This document shows positions 33,000 to 46,289 of a stretch of DNA of 64,000 bases, in pieces. Below the pieces are notes generated by a model. That model did no database searches and was not told the origin of the DNA. It worked only from the letters and a program-made list of their open reading frames with translations. The translations under genes and the position numbers were made by a program. Source of the DNA: Protopterus annectens (lineage: Eukaryota > Chordata > Ceratodontiformes > Protopteridae); NCBI RefSeq assembly GCF_019279795.1, contig NC_056725.1, forward strand, positions 1,750,058,916 to 1,750,122,915, read 5' to 3'. Numbering within the stretch: position 1 is the stretch's first letter; every line of letters starts with the position of its first letter.

Positions 33000-33710
33000 T
33001 ATGTTTAAAAATTCTGGCGGCCAGGGGAAGAGCGAATCTGCCAACTACTTGTAGCCGCTGTACCTTTTGTAATAGCTAAGAATGGTGGCTTTAGAGGACA
33101 TCTAGATATATAACCTACTGTATCTTGTTCACTGTGGTTTGTAGAAAGGGAAGCCAGCTTTAAAAAATAATGTGATTGTATACACAAGCAAACGCCATTC
33201 TGAAATGTTTAGTCAGTTCCTTAAAAAAATGGGGATTATAATTATCTAACAAGTAATTTGTTCACTGTCTTAATTACATAAAGGGACAGATCCATGAAAG
33301 CCATCAATGACCTCAACATAAATTGTGATACCAATATAAAAAGAGCTAGATTGGAAAGGATGAATGAACAGAGGATCACTGAGTCATTTTACTCAAGGGG
33401 AGGAGAGACCAGGGGCTATGTCAATGTCTTCAAGTAGAGTTTTGGGGTGACCCTGTCTCTGGCCTTGTGGAAACAATAGACTGCGTAATTATACTGTAAA
33501 AGGAGACATGCTGAAACACGGGTGCCACATGCCATACCTGTGTTTAAACTGTTGTACATTTGTGCTGTGATACAGGTTGTGAGTTGTGGGCATGACAGAA
33601 CTGTGTACCACCCATTCATCCTTGTCCCAGGGTGTAAGATTACTAAGGATTGTCAGTAAAGCCAGAGACCACTAATATCAATAATAATAATAATATTAAT
33701 ATGTTGTTGT
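33000..33710. other. Gene-free, unassigned
   Basis: No convincing ORF. A short (ATA)n tract lies at 33680-33700 next to the SINE. Nothing else recognised. Confidence 0.5.
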
Positions 33711-33943
33711 TTTTGTGCCTTTTCGGCTTTTCCCGGTTAGGGGTCTGCACAGCGGAGCTCCAGTCTGCTAATGATTGGCAGTAGATTTTTACGTGCCAAG
33801 TTGCCAGCCCTGATGCACGACCTTCAACAAAGGTACGCCCATTCACGCATGTTTCCACACAGAAGACGCTCTAGCTGAGAATCGAACAGGACAACGTCTT
33901 ACTGTGAGGTGACAACGCTACCGCAGCACTACCACCGCAGTCT
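33711..33943 (-). mobile_element. tRNA-derived SINE
   Basis: Reverse complement of the family at 48766-49027. It has the tail (CTTTTCGGCTTTTCCCGGTT on the plus strand), the body, and a recognisable B box on the minus strand (TGTTCGATTCTC, 33880s). A deletion has removed part of the body between 33850 and 33870. The A-box region is degenerate. Confidence 0.85.
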
Positions 33944-33945
33944 TT

Positions 33946-35935
33946 ATATCACAGCATTTTGTTATGTGCGTCAAGGTGATGTTTAGAATGTATATGCAGA
34001 TGAAGTTCCTAAACTACTGCAAATCATTTCAAACAATTTGGTAAACTGTATTCACTTAAGCACTGAGCTACAATACAAAAGTAGCATTCCCCAAAATTGG
34101 CAAGGCATTTCATTTTGTATTATAACTGAACGTTTGAGTATTGCATATGTTATATCTCATATGAGATTTTTTAATAAGTAGATAACCGCCATTTTCTGCA
34201 ATAAATGCATGTTAAAGCACTGCATGTTACAAAGAATTTTGTTGCAATATTTTATAAATGTCATCTGAACATTTTGTGATGTTTGCCTTAAAAATTGTCT
34301 TCAAATGTTTTGTATAAGCCTTTTAAGTCAATGTTTAATCGAATATACTACCATTAAAGAGTCTCAAGGTTGCATGATTTATATTGTTCAACAAATGTTT
34401 ATATTAGACTATGAAACATTTAATAGGGTAGATTAATGTTAAATTGTAACATGATTGCATGCTTGTTAGTGCTATAATTAGACTGAAGATGCATTTAACA
34501 AACATAATGTAAGGCACATTTGTGCATGTTTGCTTACTTGTCATATCTGTACTAATGTTTTCAGAGTACATACAATAGGCTACAGTATGCTTATTATCAT
34601 ATACACATTCTTGGTTGTAATACTAAAGTGTTGAGTTAAAGGAAAATTTATATCATATTTACTCATTATATACACTTATTGATATTTTTATTAGATGATG
34701 ATGTTAATGTTTACTAGGGCGTATTGTCATCCTGTTACAATGTACACAGTCATTCTGATTTATATTAGGTATAGATTTATGCAAATACATTCCTACAATA
34801 CGGGTATGTATTCTTCCTCTTTGTTTCTCCTGTTCGGATAATTTTTTTCCTGAATACTAATAACTATTACTACTATGACTAATACAACTACTACTACTAA
34901 TACAATACAGTTAAGTCTAATAAGCATAAAGCACAACAAGAGTGTTTATAATTCTTAGATCAGAATATTGTAAGTTCACAAACACGTACCTGTTCTTTAT
35001 GATTTGCGGTTATTTTCCTGTATATCAATACACTGTCCTGATTTCCCTGCAATAAAAGTTGCTTCTTTTAATGTGCTTTGTTAACATCCCACAGTATGTC
35101 ACGTGGGTAATCTTCTTACTATCACTTTAGATTCCAGCTACATACATTTTAGTTGTGTTTCCTTTCCATTCATGCTAACCCCTATGTGTCATTTAGGATT
35201 GTGATGTCTAAGAATAAACATGTCGCAGTTTTGTAAATTAGATTATATCACATAGGTGAGATATGAAAATCGCTTAAAGTCTCAACAGGTAAACTTAAAA
35301 TACTAATTTATCCTGAATTAAGTATGACATATTTCTCTGCAATTTATACCCTTCTGTAACACGAAAAAAAGTGTGAACTTGTGATATTTTTCTGTGAAAT
35401 GTTTTGAAAAGTATATGGAGTTCTTAACTGAAGATTATACATTTTCTCTTCTGAAAATTGTTGAAATATGGTGTAATTATTCTGTTATTTCAATACAAGA
35501 CCTGAGACTATTCCTAGGCCAGGAAGGTAAAAGGTAATACAAAAGCAATCAAAATATTCAACAGTTATTCAGTTTTCCCAGAGAATAGTGGAATGGAACT
35601 TTAGCTAATACAATGTTAAAGATTTGTTCCCCCCATTTTTTTGTATTGTTTACATTTTTTTATATCATCTATTTATAGAAATTTATGTGCTAGAAATATG
35701 TTTGGCTACTATCTTGAAATTTTTGATGTCTGTAATGGTTCAGTTCAACAAAGCTATATATAACTTATATTCATTCACAAAAATATTTCAAGGAATTCCA
35801 GGTTTGAAAATACATTTACAACTCCAAAACATATGTAGGAGGGACTGTTTGTTTGATTATATAATATGGGCATTTGGTGAGGTTCTCAATTGGGTAAATA
35901 ATAGCTTCTGAAGGGACACAGATTTTTTTGGTTAA
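33946..35935. other. AT-rich gene-free stretch
   Basis: Very AT-rich. No ORF with a recognisable domain, no microsatellite of note. The ORF at 35624-35911 lacks any known motif. Nothing seen. Confidence 0.5.
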
Positions 35936-35939
35936 GTGA

Positions 35940-37920
35940 ATGCTTTTAGTATTTTACTTTCTTCAATTGTCAACAATTTCTCTCTCCAGTATTTGGAAAT
36001 TAATATTTGATTATTATATTTTTATTTCTTTAAAACCATATGCTGCTGCAGTTATATATTTACATTCCTGTGTAAGGGTTTGCCATAAGTTCAGACACAT
36101 GTTTAAATCTTCTTCTTTAATTATGTCATTCCCTTTACTAAGGTAACTTATTGATGTCTTTTAATTGTCTTATTATAATTAGATGATTTATTATCATACT
36201 TTGCAAAAGATTAAATGAGTTAAAAGATTTTGTACTGAAACTTTTGGAGCCATCAATTTATCATCTGATATCCTAACTTTTTAGGTTCCCCATAGAAATC
36301 TAGCTAGTTCTGTATGAAGCTGTTTGAAGAACATTATTGGTAATTTCAGATTATCCCATCTTTTCAAGTCAGATACTATCTGCTCCCAAATAACCTTAAC
36401 ATTATTGAGATAAAAATCTCTGTTGTCTGTTTTTAATATTTTATTAGTATCGAAACAGGTGTTTGTGCAATATATACTCAAATCATCTGCAAAAGCAGCC
36501 ATGTGATCTTAATACCCATAGATCCTTAAGATTCCTGTTAATGACTAGATTTGTATAAGGATTGGTATATATGTTAAAACATGTTAAAATGTCAAATAAA
36601 TATTCTAAGTTCACTCTGTCAAATGCTTTTGTGCATCAATTATAAGTGCATAAAGATTATGGTTTTATGGGTGGCATGAGAAATCATTGTATGCAGTGTT
36701 AATGTATTATCTATAGTTTGTCTGCTATTTATAAAACCCCTTGTTCATCAGATATTATATTTCATATCTATGTTTAAAAGTGAGATGGGTCTATAATTAT
36801 CCGTTGATAACATCAGTTATTTCCTCTGGAGAAATAGGTTTAATTTATGATATCTTCCGTATTTGGTGTATGTCTTTATTGTTGAAGTATATTTCAGGGA
36901 TTTTTTTCTGTTCATGGAATGATAATTTACTGTTTTGTAATAAAAAGTTTCTTCTGACAATTTAATAATTTTACTATAATTTCTAATTAATTCCTGATCT
37001 AATAATTCAATTTTTGATTCCAAGTCATGCATATCTTTCACTTGTAATTTCTTGTAGAAGTAGCTTTTTTGGATAAACATTCCTCTAATTTCTTTGATAG
37101 TTGCCCATTCTATGTCTGATGGATGTAAAGATTATTTAATAATTGATTAAAAACTTAATGTCCATTATAACCCCCCAGCATGCAATTTTTATGAAGTATC
37201 TTTCTTAAAGGTTAATGTGATCCTGGAGTGATCCGACAAATAAAAGCTTGTATGTATATATAGGGATCAAAACACACATGTATCTGATATTAAAAAAAAA
37301 AAATCCCTCTGACCATTTTTTTATGCTCGAATAAAAAAAATAGTTAGTTAGATTCATTTGGTCCTTATTATATTTAAATGGATCATAAAGTTTAAAATCT
37401 GCTTTAAGTTCCTGCAGTGCTATCACTGCCTGATTATATATAAGATCTATTTTATCTAGTTTAGGGTCTTGGTATGTATTCCAGTCACCTCCTATTATTA
37501 TATAATAATTGTTATATTGGTTTTTGCTGATTGGTACATGGGGCATATATATTAAGAAGAATCACCGTTTATCGTAAAATTTTGTTATACAAATTACATA
37601 ACACCATCTTCCTTCTTTATCCATTTTAAAATCTAAAATTCTCTCTTGGAACTGAGTTTTGATGATTATTGCTACACCTGCACTATTAGTTGTCCTTCGA
37701 AGCTATTACTCCCTGATCCATTTTTATTTTTAATGGCAGTCCATTGATCAACATTCCATGAGTCTATTATCCACATAAAAATACTTTTAAAAATGTTAGT
37801 GTATATGCTGAAAAAAAAAAACGATAGATTCGGTATAATATCAGATTTTGAAATATCTGGAAGCAAACTAAATGCCCCATCCCTAACCAGTGCTTCCACT
37901 ATTCTCCTGGACTTCTATTG
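35940..37920 (-). mobile_element. L1/Tx1-type LINE remnant
   Basis: Minus-strand order: a start-like MEALVRDGAFSLLPD region (37672-37899), nuclease fragment IIIGGDWNTYQDPKLDKIDL (37205-37546), linker (36817-37080), and FADDLSIYC followed by VIWEQIVSDLKRWDNLKLP (36281-36502). The GDWN motif, the FADD box and the 'DLxRWxxLxL' thumb block are characteristic of L1/Tx1-clade ORF2. Frames are shifted throughout; the copy is old and dead. Confidence 0.7.
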
Positions 37921-38920
37921 GTATACATCAATCCTAAATGACTATTATATAATAACACCCTAACAAGATATACAAAACCTATGATAACCCCATTAAACAC
38001 TAGTACCTATCTACATTATTAATTAAATAATTGGTTATATTATCCTAGAATAACTAACTGTCTTATCTAACTTTGCCTAGGTAAGTATAACATGTTAACA
38101 GCAGCATTGATTTTTTTCACCATTAATGTATTAATACTGTAAGAAATATATAGCTAACATAATGCACAGAATTATCATAGCATTAATAAGGAGAAAGTTT
38201 CTTTTTTTTTTTTTTTTTTTTTTTTTTATAAACAATATAACAGTCATTTCAAAGGCAGAAAAAAAAAAATATCACTAGTATATAATTATAACTGCATTTC
38301 CATATGTTACAGCCCACAATCAAAATATTCTTAATGGAGATTGCTAGCCAAGACCAGGAAAAAAACGGGTTCATTTTCATATAAATACATAAATATAGAA
38401 GTCAGAAAAGAGTTTAGATTAGTTTTGTAATTATTTATATCAGAAACTTGGTAGGGGAGGTCTAGCTGCAGACTGGTATTTTTTCCTTCTTATACTTCTT
38501 CAAAAGGAGTATTTTCTGTTTCCACATATCACTGTATATCTTTAACTTTTATCTGTATTGCTTAATTGATTATTTTCTATGTAAAATATCTTTATTCCCT
38601 TATAGACAGTTTAAGGCTGATCATTTATTCACTTCTTTCTTAACTGTTAAGATAGTATTTATTGATAAATGGAGACAAGTTGTTGGCATCCACCTGTAAC
38701 TGGCCATACCTCTCAGCTTTGCATTATCATTTGTGTTTATAATTATTTGGCTTATTAGCAAGAGTGAGTGAAACAGTAACTGAGAGTTACCTAGCCTGAT
38801 AATACGGGGTGGTGATGGTTTATTACCCTGGACCATGACAAGAGGCTGTTGTGTTGGGGAATATTACCAGCCTTCCCTGAATATTAATCTGTGTGTGTGT
38901 TTGGACCTCTTGACAATGAC
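37921..38920. other. Gene-free stretch with a T27 tract
   Basis: AT-rich, no recognised gene. An uninterrupted T tract at 38202-38227 could be the poly(A) of a minus-strand retrocopy, but no source sequence is recognisable to its right. Confidence 0.5.
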
Positions 38921-39105
38921 CACAGAGGACTAAGGCCTTTACCTGTTTATGAGGTGCTTTCTGTGTCTCAGGATTTGATTCCCTCAGCCCCCATTTACCT
39001 TCTTAGTGACTATAAGGAAGTCACTTAACCAGACCGACTGAGTCTGAAAAAGTTCCATGCAAATCAGTGCCCTATCCTGGTAAACAGATAAATAAATAAA
39101 TGTAA
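38921..39105 (+). mobile_element. Probable SINE with L2-like tail, degenerate
   Basis: A B-box-like GGATTTGATTCCC (38970s) and a tail CCTATCCTGGTAAACAGATA + AATAAATAAATG, close to the end of the local L2-like LINE. The head is too decayed to read an A box. It resembles the SINE at 17335-17535. Confidence 0.55.
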
Positions 39106-42100
39106 GGGTTTATTTGAAATACAGTTACTGTGAGCAAGTGATCATGGGAAGGCTGAAACTCAGATAAAATGATAAGAATTGTGTCTGAGGAGCTAGGCCA
39201 AAGACTCTGCTTAGTGGGTTGTTTAGTATAGAGCCTGTTCAATGGCGTGGATAGTGAAAGCCCACGCTCAGAGAAGTGGTGCATATTTCTTGCATGTCCT
39301 TGTGGCCAGGCTGTGCTTATGGAATTAATTAGTGATTACTATGTGTGTCATTTTTATTTACTCTGGTTTTACTGGTGTGACTCAAGGGATTGCCACCAGA
39401 TTAAATGTTTTAGGATTTTTAGATTAAAATTTTTAAATGTATTATTGAGCTGTATGTCAGATACAGCACTTTTAACACTTGCCCATAATCTTTCCCTTTA
39501 CAGAGTAAATTTCCTGCCATCTATTTAAATTCCAGCCACATACATATTACTTGCACTTTCTTTATGTGAGTGCTAATGGGTTGATTAAAATAAAAATACA
39601 TGTAGTTGAACATATAGCTAAACTAATGTTCTACTTCTTCAGCTTCACTTCTTTTAATAAATAGAATTTTCCTGGATAATATTAATTCAGCTTTCACTGC
39701 ACACAATTTGAGTGCCAGCACTATGTGTGTACTTGCAGGATAGGATGTTATACAAATATTATAGCTCTGACATCTCAGAAAAGAAAGGTAGTACTGAGTC
39801 TCCTTTACCCAATGCTGCTGATACAGTACAATCCACATACTGACCACATGCTTTCATTTTCTGCTTCAGTCACATTCCATAAGCATATGTTTATAAATCA
39901 TATTTTCCCAGAAGACACATTTTGAGAGGCATTAGAGCTCTGTCTTATGTCTCAGACTTTGAAGATAATTTTAGTTGATCTGATTCTTCATTGCTACGGG
40001 CAGGTATAAAATTTAATTCCAGGAAATAAATAAACAAAAAAAAACCCTTTTGCATTTGTGGATGTAGCAGAAGTGAACTGTTCCACAAACGCAAAGCAGG
40101 AGAGATCACAAGCGAGATCTATGAAAACTACTGAGGTGTAGCTTGAAACATACATATTCCCTCCTTGATGGTATATTTACATATAAATCATAAAAAAGTG
40201 AATTAATTCAACTAACTGTTTATAGCAGAATTTTCTGTGAAACAGGCCAAAAGCATTTGCGTATGAGTAAATGTTTACAGAAAATAAAGTTAAAGTGAAA
40301 ACTTGAACTGGGGAAAAGGTCTTGTCTACAGCTGAAATGCTTTATATATTTAAATGCAATGTATCAGCAAAGGCACATTTTACAATAAATCCTGCTTATT
40401 TACAATCTCACCAAATGAAGGACAAATCTTATTGGGCTGGTTCACTTTATGTTATCATAAAACTATTTCACAGGAAAGGTGCATAAACCTTGCATCATGA
40501 ACTAGTCTGTACTCAGATCAAACACCAAGCAATATTCTACACAAAAGAACTAGCAAGAAAATGTAGCCAAAATGTTCATTCGCCTGATATGAATAAGAAA
40601 TGGTTTCATTCCTGCTCATAAGGCTTCATCAGTTTAAGCAAACTGGGGAACATTATCTTTTTTCTAGGAAAAATATAGCACCAAGTGTATATCACTAGTC
40701 AATTAACTACACATTTGAACTGCTGTTGAGCTAAAATTGAATCAGCACTACTTGTATCTTAAATGGTAGAATTTATACAATGAGATAAAGTCAAATGTAA
40801 ACACAGATTCAGAAGCAGAGATGCCTATGGGAAAATATGGTATGTGCAAAAATTATCCAGATAATAGGCATTTTAATAAAGCCTGGTTAAGTACTAGCCT
40901 TCATTTTATAAATCCGTTTCCTTCCTCAGAGATAGAATAGTCTAGGAAGACCAGGAAAACTGAACTTCAGGCAGTTCTTTAATAGCAGTGTGATCAACTA
41001 TGATGAAGTGGGAACATTCAAACATACATGACATGGAAAGTAAAGGAAGGGATTATTATGAAGGAAGGACAGCTGGTCAAAGCTGGATGCAACCTATTTG
41101 TATATTTTTATTTTCTATATTTATTTTAGCATCACCAAAAAAAAAAAAAACACTCAATTCTGAAAATCTTCTAGACAATCAATCAATAATACAAAACAAA
41201 ATGGATGATGTTGGGTAAAAATGGGCCACCCAAGACTGTTGTGAGAGCTGGCACCATAGATAGAAGGCTAATTTGTCCATGTAATATCTGGCATTGCATA
41301 TGCCAGGCTTGGAGAGTATGATCCACTTAGAATATAGACCTTTTTGCTTCAATATTTGCCATTGCCACCATCAGTTAGAGCAGTCACTTAAGAAATAAGA
41401 AAATAAAAAGAAGAAAATAAATGTTTCCTGACTTTTTATTCTTTAATGATTGAGTTCACAATAGGTATTCACAAACACAAGATAAACATTACATATTGAC
41501 TATTGCAATATTAATTTTAAAATATAAGTATTCTGTCTCAAATATAATTAACACAGTAAATACCAAAAATAGCTAAGTAAGGCAGTATTAAATTTTCACT
41601 ATTTACAAGATGTGTCATTGTACATGAACAGTTATTATCCTTTTATTTTTTTGTATTAATTAAAGAAGGATCTTACTTAAGACAATTTTTATAGAATGGT
41701 AGAGCATTCTTTTCATATTTAATTAATTCTTTTGGCCACAAATTACAATTCTTTGGCAATTCTTTGGTTCTTAATCTAAGAGCATATATTTTACTATTAT
41801 AAATAATAATAACTATACTAGAAATGTTTGAAACATGGAACAATAGGTTTCATCCAATTTCTAATATTTTTTTTCCTAGCTACAGCTAGCAAACACAACA
41901 GAAGGAGAATTTGATCTTTCTTGGCACAGCCAGGATCTGGAACATTAAAAACAGTCAACTACTTTTTGAATTTACTTGTCCATAATGATTGTACAAATTT
42001 TTGAAAAAAAAAAAATTCCCAGAATTTTGATACTATTTTCCATTAATAAAATATATATTGACAATCTCCATATGGAGAAAGGCTTAAATGAAAAATCTCT

Positions 42101-43425
42101 ATTAAGTCTGTTTAGAAGTCAGGACATATATGAAAAGCTACGATAAATAATAATGATAATAGTAGTAATAAATTAATCTTAAATGAAAAAATTTGTTAAT
42201 GAACTGATTTATTGTATTTTTATGTTGAATAAGTGCAATTAAGAGAATGATTATACATATGTATCTTAATTATCCAATAAAATGCAGCACTTGCCTGAAT
42301 ATGATAAAAAAGCAAATGCTCTGCCTGTTAATGTCTGAATATCCAATTCAGAATTTTATTTTATTTTTCTTTTTTGGCACAAGTATCTGTAACAGTAAGA
42401 GATGCTACAAAATTATTGAAAATAGTTTTACTATATAAAAAGTAATTATATATTCTAACAGTTCAAACATTCACTCTAAATAATGCTATTGCTGAAATTA
42501 ACTGGAACAGAGTTTTATAAATGAAGCCTGGACATGTTATGGAAAGGTGCACTTTCTATTTATGCCCTTAATTCAGTTGTATTTAGCAATTAACTAATAA
42601 TTTTTAACTGCAGCACATAACTATAGCTCTATTGTTTTCCCCTTACAGGATATGGGCTGAGGTACATACAATTTTTAAATGGATTAGTAAAATCTATATT
42701 TTGAGACATTTAATTACATGGCTTAAAATACTTCTATGAAGACATCAAATGTGGTATGTTTTGGTAATAGACATCTTACTATGCAATATTATATCTCATT
42801 AAAAAAGGGATGCAAGCACCATAATCAGCTTCTAACTATACGTCAAAACATTATCACCTACAACACTCTTGTTTCGGTCCAGCAAACTTACTGATTTTTT
42901 TATTGGAGAATATAAAGCCTTTTTTGCTGCCTGTGCCTTAGTACATTGGAATAGATCTTGCACCTGTGGGTGTTTTTGCTATACTCTGTCACTAGGCATA
43001 GCTATGCTTGCTTGTCCTGTTTCTACCATGCAAGTACAATAAGCATGGATTTTATACTGTATACATATGCTGTGCTAACCCAGGAGAATGGTAATTGCAT
43101 TTAAACAAACTGTATAACAGCTAATTTTTCATTGTTCTGGTGCATCATGTCAATTCATGGCATGTTGGAGTGATTTAACATTGTACAAAAAACGTACTAA
43201 AGTGAAAAAGAGGTGTGCAGGGATCATGAATGATAAGCAGTTATGTACATGCAGTTCAGGAGGTGAGAGAATGCTTACCAGAATCAATAATCTGTTTATT
43301 AAAATACATGTGATAACAGGCGGAAGACATGATACCTCAGACAATGAAAACAGTTATTGTTTTACGGCATGGGTTGTGGGAGAAGGCACCGATATCTACA
43401 ATCTGTTACAGTACTTGGAATAAAA
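39106..43425. other. Long gene-free AT-rich stretch
   Basis: More than 4 kb with no recognisable coding region, SINE or LINE. ORFs such as 39247-39528, 41000-41218 and 43157-43423 show no known domain. It may be single-copy intergenic or intronic sequence. Confidence 0.5.
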
Positions 43426-43429
43426 GGTC

Positions 43430-43900
43430 AGAGTAGGTGACAGTAGACATGGACAGTACAATTATCATTAGGGTTTGAGAGGGTAGCCTTAGACGTGAGG
43501 AATACAGTGATTACAAGAAAAGTGAGGCACTGACCCTAGGCAAAAGTAATAAGGTTATTAAGTTATAAAGGACAGAAATGAGACAGTGTGTCATTAGAAA
43601 TTATCATTGCACTTATTATGTTGTAAGGGGGTGTGAGGCAGCTGACCCTAGACATGAAGAGTAACATTTTTATCAGGATGGGGAATGGTGACCCTAGACC
43701 TGAGTAGTAGAATTCTTAAACATTCTGGAAAGAACATAACAATAGATTTGACTTTTGCAAGTGATGCACTGACAAGAGACAGAGAAGAAGTTGCCCTAGG
43801 AAAGACTATTGCATTACTATAGTATAAGAGATGATGGTAACCCTAGGCAAAGAATATTATGCATTTTATTAGGGATGAGAAGGAGGTGACGCTACTGTTT
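43430..43900. repeat. Degenerate tandem repeat with a GTGACCCTAG motif
   Basis: The motif GACCCTAG(A/G)C or a close variant recurs at about 43480, 43535, 43650, 43690, 43790 and 43840, usually next to an ATTAT or TTATTAGG word. Spacing varies between about 40 and 110 bp. Looks like an old minisatellite with indels. Confidence 0.5.
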
Positions 43901-46245
43901 ATTATATGGAGGGAGGTCGGGCAGGCAAAGATTATACCTGTGTGTTTTGTGCAGCACCATGTGATGACAACTTCATCATGTTTCAAGCAGCAGAACTGCT
44001 ATCCATGTATAGTCGTGGTTACTGCTTCATGAGCAAGAATATCTACAAATGTAGTCCTCACATAGGCAGCAGTTCTACCTGGTCTTTTGAACAGTAGGGA
44101 CAGATCATCTACAGACAGCTGTGCTATGTGATGTTTTGTATTTGTATAAATAAATCCCAGCCTGTATATATTTGTATGAGTACATACAAACATACACATA
44201 TTTATATATGTTTGTGAGAATGTTGTCAGTAGCGATAATTGTATTCACAGTAAAAAGCTCCTACAATTGCTTCAAATATATTTGTAAATGGATACAAAGA
44301 AAATAGAAACAAAGTTGGAAACCTCATTTCTGAAGATCATATAATTATATTTTCATCCATTCATTATTCAGAAAGAACCAAAATGAGTTTTTGAAATCCT
44401 AATTTTGGGAAAGTATATTTTGAGGCACTAGGGCTTATTTAGCAGTGCATCTTTCTGCTAACTCACCAATGTATACTGTTTTTTATGTTGCTGTAATATT
44501 TTGGTGAATAATTTTTAGTCATACATTTTCAACAGATCATGCTATAACACCTGATAATCATGGCTTCAAATTGGGAATTAAAAATACTATCTGTTATTTT
44601 GCTATCTTCTGAGGAGACTGAAACAGCACATTGTATCTGATATTTATGACAACTACCCTAACATCTCTCCATCGACAAGCATTGAGTAACTTGTCATGTA
44701 TCTTACTACTGCTGAAAATGCAAGCAATCATTATTTACAAGTTTTGTGTGCTTGACAAAGCAATCACGTCACAGTCTTTCTTCACACATGTACCTGTGTA
44801 TTGCAATCATAGGGTCTGAGCAACAGAAATATTTCAAATTGCCTTGCTGATCTATTCCCTTGTTGCACACATTCTCATGACTAAGTTGATGAAACAGGAT
44901 AAAACATAGCCTATTTATCTACTGCATGTACTACTAACAATACTATTTCTTGCACATAATATGTCAGTTATTTGTTAATATGTTGATCCAGTCTTGTATT
45001 GCTTAATAGTGCCTGTACTGGTATATCATTCCTTGTGGAAATTTATCTTAACTGGTTCTGTATCGGGAATCTTTATTTAAATAGTTTACTATCACTGCTT
45101 CTTTTGTAAACATATTAAATGTAGAACTCCTCTTTCTTAGTCCTACATGAAAATACACTATGCTTAATGGAGCTAACCTGGCTACCAAATATTAGATACG
45201 TAAACAAGAAACACATTTGTTTATTTTCCAATTTTCTAGAGAACTGATCTTTCCTACTATGTCTTTTAAAATGAACCAGTGGCACCTACAACTACCAAAT
45301 AATTTCCTTGAAGGGATATCTTTATGCATCAAACTTTGTAAAACATAGAGCACAAACCAAAAAAAAAATTATTACAAATCCCAGACCAAAAAAAAAACAT
45401 GAGACAGCAATTAACATTTTTCCAGTTTCTCATTCAGACTTGGAGACTTGGACATACCTGGTATTATAGCTGATGTTTTTTCACCTATTTATGTCATACA
45501 ATTGCTGCTTTACAGACACAAGTGAGCCGTTTCATTCTCATTAGCTGATTCATTACGTTACTATACTACAAATACTTTATTATACTTAGGCTACTATTTT
45601 ATTCATGTAGAAGGTACCATTTCACTACTATACATTACCATTTCTGCCCTATGAAGCATACCTTTCTACCTACTGTCAGCAAGATTATGTATTATACTTT
45701 AAAGCACTGACCTCCCTACTACATAAAAAGGCAGTTTCACTACACAGTCTTCTTACTTCAAAATATTTTTCTATATCTACATTATGAAAATCTCACAAAC
45801 ATGTCACTATAAAAATCACTGCCATCCTACGTTTTGATGACATCTACTTAAATTTTAATACTCTTCCAGCTTCTCTTTCCCAAACAGTTACATTTTGTAT
45901 GTATGAACTTTTGCAGCATTAATAACGAATGAACACTTTTAGAATCTGGACAACACAATACAAACCCAAAATAATTATTGTAATCAAATCCTGGCTCAAA
46001 GTCTCCTGATGGTTTTCTTGTTATTTCCCCTCAAATTTCTCAGTTTGTACTGATAACAGACCAGACTTCAGGCAAGAGGGAAGAGTACAAACCATGGTAA
46101 AAAAAAATAAGTTTAAATCTTTGTCCCTTTCTTGTGGCTAAAAGCAACAGCAACAATGACAGCAGCCCTAATGGGCACTGGTTTACTTTCTCATTGGCAG
46201 ACATGCAAGATTTTTACCATATTTTACCATATATATTCCACGTCT
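43901..46245. other. Gene-free stretch
   Basis: AT-rich, no recognised gene or element. ORFs at 43906-44097 and 44631-44819 lack known domains. Nothing further seen. Confidence 0.5.
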
Positions 46246-46246
46246 A

Positions 46247-46271
46247 TTCTCTCTCTCTCTCTCTCTCTCTC
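46247..46271. repeat. (CT)n microsatellite
   Basis: Twelve CT dinucleotides, just upstream of the L2-like fragment. Confidence 0.97.
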
Positions 46272-46289
46272 CATTTTGGATAGAGACTA

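Noticed and set aside
38202..38227. Processed pseudogene tail (T27)
   Set aside because: No recognisable coding or SINE sequence next to it on the right, so a retrocopy cannot be supported.
43906..44097. Short Cys-containing ORF as a possible host exon
   Set aside because: No splice context, domain or codon pattern supports it; chance ORF length in this composition.
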